The notes under the pieces were generated by a model. That model was not told the origin of the DNA, did not search any database, and saw only the letters and a list, made by a program, of their open reading frames with translations. A stretch of 64,000 nucleotides of DNA from Amycolatopsis lurida (GTDB lineage: Bacteria; Actinomycetota; Actinomycetes; Mycobacteriales; Pseudonocardiaceae), in the NCBI RefSeq assembly GCF_900105055.1, contig NZ_FNTA01000004.1, positions 620,001-684,000 on the forward strand, written 5' to 3'. This document shows, piece by piece, positions 15,975 to 23,024 of this stretch. Each line of letters starts with the position of its first letter. The first letter of the stretch is position 1. The translations under genes were made by a program, and so were the position numbers.

Positions 15975-16895
15975 TCAGCCCACGATGGACACTGCCCCGT
16001 TCTTCTCGGGGTTGACGAGCCACAGCAGCTGGTCGATGCCTTCGGTGGAGGCGCTGACGGTGAGCAGGCCGTACACGGCGCCGTCCTGGCATAGCACGGC
16101 GGAGGTCTGCCCGTTCGTGATCGCCCATCGCACCTCGACGCCGTCCCAGAACCAGGTGGAGATCGCCTGGAGGAACTTCGCCACCCGCGCCGCGCCGACG
16201 AGCGGCGTGCGGGCGATCCCCTTGCGGCCGTTGCCGTCGGACAGGCTGGTCACGTCCGGCGTGAAGAGCCGCTCCAGCGCGGTCAGATCGCCGGAGCGGG
16301 CGGCGGCGAGGAAGGTGGTCAGCAGTTCGCGCTGCTCGGCCGCGGTCACCGGCGTGCGCCGTTCGCCCGCGATGTGCTTGCGGGCCCGGCTGACCAGCTG
16401 ACGCACCGCGGGTTCGGTCGCGGACAGGATGTCGGCGATCTGCGTGTAGGAGTAGTCGAAGGCTTCCCTCAGCACGTAGGCGGCGCGTTCGTTCGGGGTG
16501 AGCTTCTCCATCAACAGCAGGGCCGCGAACTCCAGGGCCTCACCGCGCTCGGCGCCGAGGTACGGGTCCGCGCCGGTGTCGACCGGTTCGGGCAGCCACG
16601 GCCCGATGTAGGTCTCGCGCCGCTTCCGCGCCGACTGCAGGACGTTGATGGCCAGCCGGGTGGTGATCGTGGCCAGGAACGCTTCCGGGTTGACCACTGT
16701 GGACCGGTCATAGGTCTGCCAGCGCAGCCAGACCTCCTGCACGAGATCTTCGGCCTCGGTGACGCTGCTGAGCATGCGGTAGACGATCCCGAACAGGCGC
16801 GGCCGCACCTGCGTGAAGACGGCCGTGGCCGTCTCGAGATCGTCCGCGCCGCCGAGTTCGGTACCCACCCCGGAATCCGCCACCCCAAGCCCCAT
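15975..16895 (-). CDS. ECF41-family (SigJ-like) RNA polymerase sigma factor with fused SnoaL domain
   Basis: 306 residues. The sigma-2 region spans about 25-95 (LFGIVYRMLSSVTEAEDLVQEVWLRW) and the linker holds the ECF41 mark YIGPWLPEPV at 97-106. The sigma-4 region spans about 125-175 (LTPNERAAYVLREAFDYSY). The C-terminal SnoaL domain carries DGNGRK (220-225, for DGGGK) and NPEK (295-298, for NPDK). In this group the fused C-terminal domain replaces a separate anti-sigma factor. The ATG at 16895 has GGGAAA upstream. The likely regulon here is the cupin, NmrA-flavoprotein and ferritin-like genes. Confidence 0.9.
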   Translation of the reverse strand: MGLGVADSGVGTELGGADDLETATAVFTQVRPRLFGIVYRMLSSVTEAEDLVQEVWLRWQTYDRSTVVNPEAFLATITTRLAINVLQSARKRRETYIGPWLPEPVDTGADPYLGAERGEALEFAALLLMEKLTPNERAAYVLREAFDYSYTQIADILSATEPAVRQLVSRARKHIAGERRTPVTAAEQRELLTTFLAAARSGDLTALERLFTPDVTSLSDGNGRKGIARTPLVGAARVAKFLQAISTWFWDGVEVRWAITNGQTSAVLCQDGAVYGLLTVSASTEGIDQLLWLVNPEKNGAVSIVG

Positions 16896-16945
16896 CGTCG
16901 TTTCCCGAGCGCCGCCAACCCCACCACTCTACGAGGTCGGCCGGC

Positions 16946-16975
16946 GAGGGTCCCGGCAGCGCGGCCGGGACCCTC
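16946..16975 (-). terminator. Terminator of the NmrA-flavoprotein operon
   Basis: The 12-bp perfect stem 16946-16957 / 16964-16975 (GAGGGTCCCGGC) has a 6-nt loop. It is 6 nt beyond the flavoprotein stop and separates that operon from the sigma gene on the same strand. Confidence 0.8.
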
Positions 16976-16981
16976 CTGGGC

Positions 16982-18712
16982 TCATTCGACGAGCTTGCCC
17001 GCGGTGGAGACGTCGCGCATGAGCGAGGCGATCTCCTCCGGGATCGGGGGAAGCTCCTCGCGCTCGACCTGTCCCGGCCCGGACCAGACGAGGTTCACCC
17101 GCAGCGACTCGTCGGGTTCGGGGTGATCCGCGCGGTTGTGGCAGCCACGTGTCTCGCGGCGCTCCAACGCCGACTCGAGAGTGGCGCGCGCCGCCAGCAC
17201 CGCGGCCTTGAGGTCGAACGCGTGTGCGAGGTCCTGGAACCCGGCGATGTCGGGATGCACGCCGATGTCCCGCATCCGGCCTTCCAGTTCGTCCAGCTCG
17301 GCCAGTCCGGCACGCAGGCCCGCCTCGTCGCGAACCACGCCTGCGTGTTCCGTCATGGTGTTGCGCAACGTCCGCTGCAGGGCACGCACGTTCTCCGAGC
17401 CGTCGGCGGCCAGCAACTCGTCGACCTCGCGCCGGGCTTCCTCCATCGCCGACGGCGACCGCTGTTGCGCTCCCAGCTCACGGGAGTAGCGCGCGGCGGC
17501 CTCGCCGACGATGCGCCCGTAGACCAGCAGCTCGATCAGGGAGTTCCCGCCGAGCCGGTTCGCGCCGTGCAGGCCGCTCGCCGCCTCGCCGAGGGCGTAC
17601 AGGCCCTCGACACCGGTTCCGTGGTCCTCCGGCCGGACCCGGACACCGCCCATCGAGTAGTGCGCCGTGGGGGCGATCTCGATCGGTTCCCGGGTGATGT
17701 CCAGCATCTGGAGCTCGAGCAGGGTCTGGTAAACCCGCGGGAGCCGGCGCATGATCGTCTCCCGTGGCAGGTGCGAGACGTCGAGCCACACCCCGCCGCC
17801 CGGTGTCCCCCGGCCCTCCTTGATCTCCGTGTAGGCCGCCAGCGCCACTCTGTCGCGAGTGGACAGTTCCATCCGGTCGGGGTCGTATCGGGCCATGAAC
17901 CGCTCGCCGAGCGCGTTGCGCAACACACCGCCTTCACCGCGTGCCGCCTCGGAGACGAGGGTGCCCGCCGCGTTTTCCGGCGCGATGAGGCCGGACGGAT
18001 GGAACTGCACGAGTTCGGCGTCCCGGATCCGGGCACCGGCCAGCACGGCGAGCCGGAACGAATCACCGGTGTTCTCGTCCCGCCGGGACGAAGTGCGACG
18101 CCAGATGCGCGTGTGCCCGCCCGCGGCGAGGATCACCGCGTCGGCGTGGATCACGTACCTCGTCCCGTCCGCGAGGTCGAACCCGTAGGCGCCGAAGACG
18201 ACGTTGTCCCGGACCAGGATCCGCGTGACGTAGACCGTGTCCAGGATCGGGACGCCGAGCTGCGCGGCCCGGTTGACCAGTGTTCGCTGGATCTCCAGCC
18301 CGGTGTAGTCACCGGCGAACGCGGTCCGGCGGTAGGTGTGCGCGCCGAAGAACCGCTGTGAGATCTTCCCGCCCTCCTCGCGTGCGAAGGGCATTCCGTA
18401 GCGTTCGAGGTCTTCGATGCCACGGGCGGCGTTTTCGGTCACGATCCGCACGGTCTCGGGATCGGCCAGCAGGTAGCTCTCCTTGAGCGTGTCCGCCGCG
18501 TGCTGCTGCCACGAGTCTTCCGGGTCCATCGTGGCCAGCGCCGCGTTGATGCCACCGGCGGCGAGCGTCGTATGCGCGTCCGACTTCGCCCGCTTGCCGA
18601 CCGCGAGCACGTCGACACCACGTTCGGCCAGCTCGATCGCCGCGCGCAGGCCGCCCCCGCCGGTCCCGATGACGAGGACGGACGTCGCGATCTGATGGTC
18701 GGCCATGGTCAC
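16982..18712 (-). CDS. Fumarate reductase/succinate dehydrogenase flavoprotein-like protein without partner subunits
   Basis: 576 residues. FAD-binding SVLVIGTGGGGLRAAIELAE is at the N-terminus, followed by SDAHTTLAAGGINAAL, QFHPSG, the active-site region with the DRVALAAYTEI helix, and TAHYSMGGVRV. The capping and C-terminal helical domains of the SdhA/FrdA/NadB family are complete. The catalytic flavoprotein is present, but no iron-sulfur or membrane-anchor gene adjoins it, so it may act as a soluble enzyme (L-aspartate oxidase-like or a dicarboxylate reductase). The start is GTG 18712 overlapping the NmrA stop, or ATG 18706. It is coupled to the NmrA gene. Confidence 0.85.
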   Translation of the reverse strand: MTMADHQIATSVLVIGTGGGGLRAAIELAERGVDVLAVGKRAKSDAHTTLAAGGINAALATMDPEDSWQQHAADTLKESYLLADPETVRIVTENAARGIEDLERYGMPFAREEGGKISQRFFGAHTYRRTAFAGDYTGLEIQRTLVNRAAQLGVPILDTVYVTRILVRDNVVFGAYGFDLADGTRYVIHADAVILAAGGHTRIWRRTSSRRDENTGDSFRLAVLAGARIRDAELVQFHPSGLIAPENAAGTLVSEAARGEGGVLRNALGERFMARYDPDRMELSTRDRVALAAYTEIKEGRGTPGGGVWLDVSHLPRETIMRRLPRVYQTLLELQMLDITREPIEIAPTAHYSMGGVRVRPEDHGTGVEGLYALGEAASGLHGANRLGGNSLIELLVYGRIVGEAAARYSRELGAQQRSPSAMEEARREVDELLAADGSENVRALQRTLRNTMTEHAGVVRDEAGLRAGLAELDELEGRMRDIGVHPDIAGFQDLAHAFDLKAAVLAARATLESALERRETRGCHNRADHPEPDESLRVNLVWSGPGQVEREELPPIPEEIASLMRDVSTAGKLVE

Positions 18713-19467
18713 TTCGCCGGCGCCGGGTTCAGGGGCAGCCAGTCGGCGAACCGGGTGGCGGACAGCTGTGCGCCGGGACCGGGCAGGAGCATGTCCTTGT
18801 CCAGCAGGGCACCGAAGTAGCGCGCTTGCGGGTCGGCGACGACCTCACGGGGGTCACCGCGGAAGGCCAGGCCGGTGCGGATCAGCTCGTCGAGACCGAA
18901 CTGCTCGGGACCGGCCACCTCGACGGTGCCGTTCAGCGGCGCGCCGACGGCGACCCGGCCGACCGCGGCGGCCACGTCCTCGGCGGCCATGGGCTGGATG
19001 CGGGCGTCCGAGAGGCGCACGGTGTTCCCCTCGGTCGCCGACTGGGCGATACCGCCCACGAACTCGAAGAACTGCGTGGCGTGCACGATCGAGTACGGCA
19101 GCCCCCCGTCCTTGATGAGCTTCTCCTGCGCGATCTTCGCGCGGAAGTACCCGCTTTCGGCGAGCCGCTCGGTGCCGACCACCGACAACGCCACGTGGTG
19201 CCCCACTCCGGCCTTCTCCCCGGCGGCGAGGAGGTTCCCGGTGGAGGTGCGGAAGAAGTCCAGCACGGCGTCGTCGGCGAACGAGGGCGAGTTCGAAACG
19301 TCGACGACGACCTGGGCACCGTCCAGTACCTCGGCCAGCCCTTCGCCGGTCAGCGTGTTCACGCCCGAGTCAGGTGACGCGGGGACGGCTTCGTGGCCGT
19401 GTTCTCCCAGTTTCCGGACGAGTTTCGAACCGATCAGCCCGCTGCCGCCGATCACGACGATCTTCAT
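18709..19467 (-). CDS. NmrA-like NAD(P)-binding SDR-family protein
   Basis: 252 residues. MKIVVIGGSGLIGSKLVRKL gives the NAD(P)-binding GxxGxxG loop, with an atypical SDR/NmrA core continuing through VVDVSNSPSF, HHVALSVVGTERL and an FRAKIAQEKLI segment in the place of the YxxxK region. Proteins of this type often act as redox sensors or quinone/thioester reductases. The ATG at 19467 has GGAAGG upstream. Such epimerase/oxidoreductase genes are the classic companions of ECF41 sigma factors, and an ECF41-like promoter lies 57 nt upstream. It is translationally coupled to the flavoprotein gene. Confidence 0.87.
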   Translation of the reverse strand: MKIVVIGGSGLIGSKLVRKLGEHGHEAVPASPDSGVNTLTGEGLAEVLDGAQVVVDVSNSPSFADDAVLDFFRTSTGNLLAAGEKAGVGHHVALSVVGTERLAESGYFRAKIAQEKLIKDGGLPYSIVHATQFFEFVGGIAQSATEGNTVRLSDARIQPMAAEDVAAAVGRVAVGAPLNGTVEVAGPEQFGLDELIRTGLAFRGDPREVVADPQARYFGALLDKDMLLPGPGAQLSATRFADWLPLNPAPAK

Positions 19468-19523
19468 GAGTTGCCTTCCGTCCCGCGTCCCGGCCGATCC
19501 GGGAAACGTCGTTCTCCAACCAG

Positions 19524-19584
19524 GACACGACAGGCTCGCGGTTTGTGACAGCCCGGATGTCACAAACCTCCGTGGCGCCCTGTC
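19524..19584. promoter_or_regulatory. Bidirectional ECF41-type promoter pair
   Basis: A perfect 10-bp inverted repeat (GTTTGTGACA 19541-19550, TGTCACAAAC 19558-19567) provides a TGTCACA box on each strand. Sixteen nt beyond each box is TGTC: on the plus strand at 19581-19584, on the minus strand at 19527-19524. The plus copy faces the ferritin-like gene (ATG 19623), the minus copy the NmrA gene (ATG 19467). The dyad could also be a repressor operator. Confidence 0.6.
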
Positions 19585-19622
19585 CTGCCTGGCGACAGTG
19601 CTCCGACGAACCGAGGTATCGC

Positions 19623-20669
19623 ATGGACACCAGTGGCGCCCACGCCATCGAAACGATCGACGATCTCCGCCGCCACCTGCAATGGGCGATCGAGCTCGAG
19701 CACGCGACGATCCCCCCGTACCTGTGCGCGCTGTACTCGTTGGACCCGGCCCGCAACGCCGAAGCCACCCAAGTCGTCGGCACGGTCCTCGCCGAGGAGA
19801 TGATCCACCTGGCGCTGGCGGCGAACCTGCTCAACGCCGTCGGCGGCACCCCCAAGCTCGACACGCCGGAGCTGCTGCCGCCGTACCCGCATCCGCTGCC
19901 GCACGGCGACCGGTCCGTGCACGTCCACCTTGCCCCGTTCGGGCCCGAAGCCCTCGAGCTGTTCCTGCGCATCGAGCAGCCCGCGGCGGCGGACGCGCCA
20001 CCGCAGACCGACGAATACCGGACGATCGGGCAGTTCTACGCCGCCATCGAAGCCGGCTTCCGTGTTCTGTGCGACAAGCTGGGCGAAGAGCAGGTCTTCA
20101 GCGGCGATCCGGCCCGGCAGATCGGCGAGCTCCACCTCAGGGGCGGGGGTGGCGAGGTCATACCGGTCCACGACCTGAAGTCGGCACTGGCCGCGCTGGC
20201 GGAGGTCGTCGAACAGGGCGAGGGCGCCGCGCGCACGGACGTGTGGGACGGCGATCGCGACGTCTTCCACCCCGAGCGGGAAGAGGTCGCGCACTACTAC
20301 CGGTTCCAGGAGCTCCGGCTCGGCCGCCGCTACCGGACCGGCGACACACCGCAGTCCGGGCCGACCGGCGAGGAGATCGCGGTCGACCTCGACGGCGTGC
20401 TGCCGATGCGACCTGACCCGCGGACCGCCGACCATCCGGAGGGGAGCCCGATCCGGGTCGCGCAGGAGGAGTTCAACCAGACCTACAGCCTGCTGCTCTA
20501 TCAGCTGGAGGAGGCATTCAACGGCAGCCCGGGCGGGCTGCAGGACGCCGTCGGCACGATGTTCGGGCTGCGCAAGCAGGCGCTGGCGCTGATGAAGATG
20601 CCGACCGGCGACGGGACGACGACCGCGGGTCCGACTTTCGAATACGTGCCACCCGAGCTGCGGAACTGA
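19623..20669 (+). CDS. Ferritin-like domain protein (VioB/iminophenyl-pyruvate dimer synthase-like)
   Basis: 348 residues. The N-terminal ferritin-like four-helix region has di-iron ligand candidates in HLQWAIELEHATIPPYLCALY (about 17-37) and VLAEEMIHLALAANLLNAVGG (about 57-77), with the E-x6-Y and ExxH patterns of this group. The middle contains HYYRFQELRLGRRY. The family includes a domain of violacein enzyme VioB, but most actinobacterial members have no known reaction. The ATG at 19623 has GAGG upstream. It is divergent from the NmrA gene across the shared promoter dyad, so probably ECF41-controlled. Confidence 0.82.
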   Translation: MDTSGAHAIETIDDLRRHLQWAIELEHATIPPYLCALYSLDPARNAEATQVVGTVLAEEMIHLALAANLLNAVGGTPKLDTPELLPPYPHPLPHGDRSVHVHLAPFGPEALELFLRIEQPAAADAPPQTDEYRTIGQFYAAIEAGFRVLCDKLGEEQVFSGDPARQIGELHLRGGGGEVIPVHDLKSALAALAEVVEQGEGAARTDVWDGDRDVFHPEREEVAHYYRFQELRLGRRYRTGDTPQSGPTGEEIAVDLDGVLPMRPDPRTADHPEGSPIRVAQEEFNQTYSLLLYQLEEAFNGSPGGLQDAVGTMFGLRKQALALMKMPTGDGTTTAGPTFEYVPPELRN

Positions 20670-20681
20670 AGCACGGGCCGT

Positions 20682-20715
20682 CGTGCTCGCCGTCACCTCC
20701 CGGCCGGCGAGCACG
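20682..20715. terminator. Terminator after the ferritin-like gene
   Basis: The 11-bp perfect stem 20682-20692 / 20705-20715 (CGTGCTCGCCG) has a 12-nt loop. It lies between converging genes. The following 235 nt up to 20950 hold no supported gene. Confidence 0.78.
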
Positions 20716-20950
20716 CTCGCTCATGTCAAGCAGGACGCAGGGGACGTCGTGGCTGATCACGAGCGGCGAGGCGGGCAGGTGATGCCCGGTTTTTCGACCG
20801 CCACCTCCAGGCTCGCGCCGAGTGCGGCGAAATGCCGTAGTGGCCGTAGCCCCACCGGTAGGACCTCTCGCGGTGATCACGCAGCCAGTCCCCGCCGGTT
20901 CCAAGAAGTAAGGCTCGTTCCATCCCCACGAACGATTCCGGGTGGCGATG

Positions 20951-22102
20951 TCATGTCCGCTGGACGGGGCAAACGCCTGCGGCGAGCCATTTCTCCCGGA
21001 GGTCCGTGGGGATGGTCAAGGCGGTGGGTTGTCCATCGGTGAGCGTGCGGACGCTCCCACCGAGCAAGAGATCGCCTGCCTTGTCGAGTACCGCCGTGGC
21101 CACCCGGCTGCGGTCCTCTGATCGTTCGAGCAGTCGCATGGCCCGTACGCCCGCGCCGACGGTGCGACCCCAGCCGCGTGAGCGTGGCACTTCGAGCCAG
21201 TCGGCGACTTCTGGGGTGACGACCTGGCGGACCATCGCGGCGACCACGCCGTCGAAGGCTTTGCCGGGCACCAAGTTTTCGTAGAGGCGCAAGAGGTTGC
21301 GGGTCAGTTCGATGCCTTCCGGGGAGGGGCCGTAGCTCACCTCGACGAGTTCGGCGTTCAGTGCTTGAGCCTCCCGCAGTGTTCCAGGCATGGCTTCGGC
21401 GGGAATGCCGAGCATCGCGCCCGTCACCCGCCAGACGTAGTAGTAGTCCTCGGCTTCCCGGTCGGTCACCGTGATGCCCATCCGGCGCATTCCGTCGATG
21501 ACCTGCACCGAGAAGATCAGCAGTGCTCCCAACATGTCCTGCTGGCACAGCGGGATTCCGTCCGCCTCGACATCCCACGCACCGCACCGGGTGATGAAAT
21601 ACCGGACGGCCGCGTGGATCAGCCTGGTCTTCTGGATCGTGGGGACGAAACTGCCACCGGAACCGAACGGATCGCGGCCCATGAGGTTCAGCACGAACTG
21701 GGAGGTCTCCGACAGCCGGCGGTGCGGCTGATTGAGCCGATGGGTCAGCGACAGGACGCGAGACGGACGTGGCTGGGCATAACAGTTCACCATCGCCCCG
21801 AACGACAGCACCGAAGCGACGTGCATACCGTCGTCGACGAAGAATTCGTACGCACCCGCGACCCGCTCGAGGTCCGTCCAACCCGGCGGCGCGTCGGTCT
21901 CGATCAGATACCGGCGCACCGATTCCGGCAATTCTTCCGGAATGGGCTGGTCGTTGTCCCGGAAATGCGCCAGCACCTCGTTCACCGCAGTCGTCCGCTC
22001 GTCGGCCACCAACTCGGCGACGACGGCATCCGCGAGCGGATCACCTTGGTACTTCAGCATTTCCAGGGCAGAGAGCCTCGGCGGCTCGAGCGTTTCCGGC
22101 AT
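20951..22102 (-). CDS. Oxygenase MpaB-like protein (DUF2236)
   Basis: 383 residues. DUF2236/ER-bound oxygenase-type haem protein features include GWTDLERVAGAYEFF, a His-containing DGMHVASVLSFGAMV and LIHAAVRYFI. The length is in the family range for the long actinobacterial subgroup. Members such as mycophenolic acid MpaB' and latex-clearing relatives cleave C=C bonds oxidatively; the substrate here is unknown. The ATG at 22102 is chosen; a GTG at 22120 in the same frame is possible. The gene stands alone, converging on the ferritin-like gene. Confidence 0.82.
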   Translation of the reverse strand: MPETLEPPRLSALEMLKYQGDPLADAVVAELVADERTTAVNEVLAHFRDNDQPIPEELPESVRRYLIETDAPPGWTDLERVAGAYEFFVDDGMHVASVLSFGAMVNCYAQPRPSRVLSLTHRLNQPHRRLSETSQFVLNLMGRDPFGSGGSFVPTIQKTRLIHAAVRYFITRCGAWDVEADGIPLCQQDMLGALLIFSVQVIDGMRRMGITVTDREAEDYYYVWRVTGAMLGIPAEAMPGTLREAQALNAELVEVSYGPSPEGIELTRNLLRLYENLVPGKAFDGVVAAMVRQVVTPEVADWLEVPRSRGWGRTVGAGVRAMRLLERSEDRSRVATAVLDKAGDLLLGGSVRTLTDGQPTALTIPTDLREKWLAAGVCPVQRT

Positions 22103-22279
22103 CGGATCAGCTTTGTTCACGCGGGAAATGCCGCGATAGCGCCGTCCGGGGAAAACTCGAACTCGATCTGATGGTGGCCGCGCTCGCTGTCCGTGACCTG
22201 CGCAGGACCGCCCGCTACGGCGCCACCGGCCTCCCGTTGGCGGTGCACCAGGCGTTGGTGTCCGCGTAGCGTCGTCGCC

Positions 22280-22591
22280 ATGTCCAAGGGACAGAAGCGC
22301 GCTCTGAGCTTCCGGAGATCGATGGCCCGCCTGGCCGGGTTTTTGCTCGGAGCCTGCTTGACGGTCTTGGCCGTGCTGGCCGTGGCAGGCGACATCACCG
22401 TCACGAACGGCGCGGGCGAGCCCACCGCCGATATCACCCGCATACTGGTCGGGCTGCTCTACTGCGGCCTGGGGCTGACCACCATGGGCGCCGCGATCGC
22501 CGGGTTCCCCGAAGGGCCGCACAGCAGCAGCGAGCGCGACGACCGCGAAAGGGGCTTCGACGGGGACGACGTCGACTTCGACTTCGACTGA
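22280..22591 (+). CDS. Small two-helix membrane protein with acidic tail
   Basis: 103 residues. A basic N-terminus (MSKGQKRALSFRRSMARL) is followed by two hydrophobic segments, about 17-37 and 57-77, and a strongly acidic C-terminal tail rich in Asp (about 85-103). It probably sits in the membrane with both ends inside. No family recognised. The start is the ATG at 22280; it is divergent from the MpaB gene with a 177-nt gap. Confidence 0.6.
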   Translation: MSKGQKRALSFRRSMARLAGFLLGACLTVLAVLAVAGDITVTNGAGEPTADITRILVGLLYCGLGLTTMGAAIAGFPEGPHSSSERDDRERGFDGDDVDFDFD

Positions 22592-22623
22592 AAGACCCCT
22601 GACCGGCGTCGGCGTTCGACCCG

Positions 22624-22800
22624 CTACGCCGCCTTGGCGCTACCCCGTACTCCGAACGATGGTGCGCGGTCGGCCGGCAGAACCTGAACAGTCGCGGGCC
22701 GCGCCCGGCGCGGTCTCACGACCGGAACGGTCACTTCGACGCGTTCCATGATCAGGGCGAACACCATGATCACCAACGGGGTCACCAGCACCATCCACAT
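22624..22800 (-). CDS. Very small single-span membrane protein
   Basis: 58 residues. The N-terminal hydrophobic helix (about 3-18, MVLVTPLVIMVFALIM) leads into ERVEVTVP and a basic linker ending GSAKAA. Codon composition fits the surrounding coding DNA. The layout (helix, then ERVE, then a basic stretch) resembles many uncharacterised small actinobacterial membrane proteins. The ribosome site is weak, and ATG 22794 is an alternative start. It converges with the 22280-22591 gene. Confidence 0.5.
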   Translation of the reverse strand: MWMVLVTPLVIMVFALIMERVEVTVPVVRPRRARPATVQVLPADRAPSFGVRGSAKAA

Positions 22801-23024
22801 GGATCTTGAGGTACCCGGCCGCCTCGAGTTTCAACCCTTGATCGATTTTCCGGCCGGAGTCACGTGGGCCACCGCCAGTGGCGTTGCCGAGCAGGCCGAG
22901 CGCCGCGCCGGGAACTCGAAACGTCTCGCGATCACCTCTTCGCGGCGATGAACCTCAAGCAGGACCTGTTCGCCTGGAGCTGAGGAGCCGTCGCGGCAAT
23001 CAGGCCACCCTTTAGGGTGACCGC

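Noticed and set aside
15975..16895. Idea that this sigma factor is the LitS-type sigma factor of the carotenoid genes
   Set aside because: The linker YIGPWLPEP and the fused SnoaL domain identify ECF41; the crtE region has no TGTCACA-N16-NGTC promoter.
20726..20929. 67-codon minus-strand frame after the ferritin-like gene
   Set aside because: No ribosome site or family-like sequence; Arg/Ser-rich composition fits random GC-rich DNA.
22799..22983. Possible frameshifted gene on the plus strand (MDLEVPGRLEF start, and an LFAAMNLKQDLFAWS end in another frame)
   Set aside because: The tail looks coding-like, but I cannot name a family, the start overlaps the small minus-strand gene, and one frameshift must be assumed.
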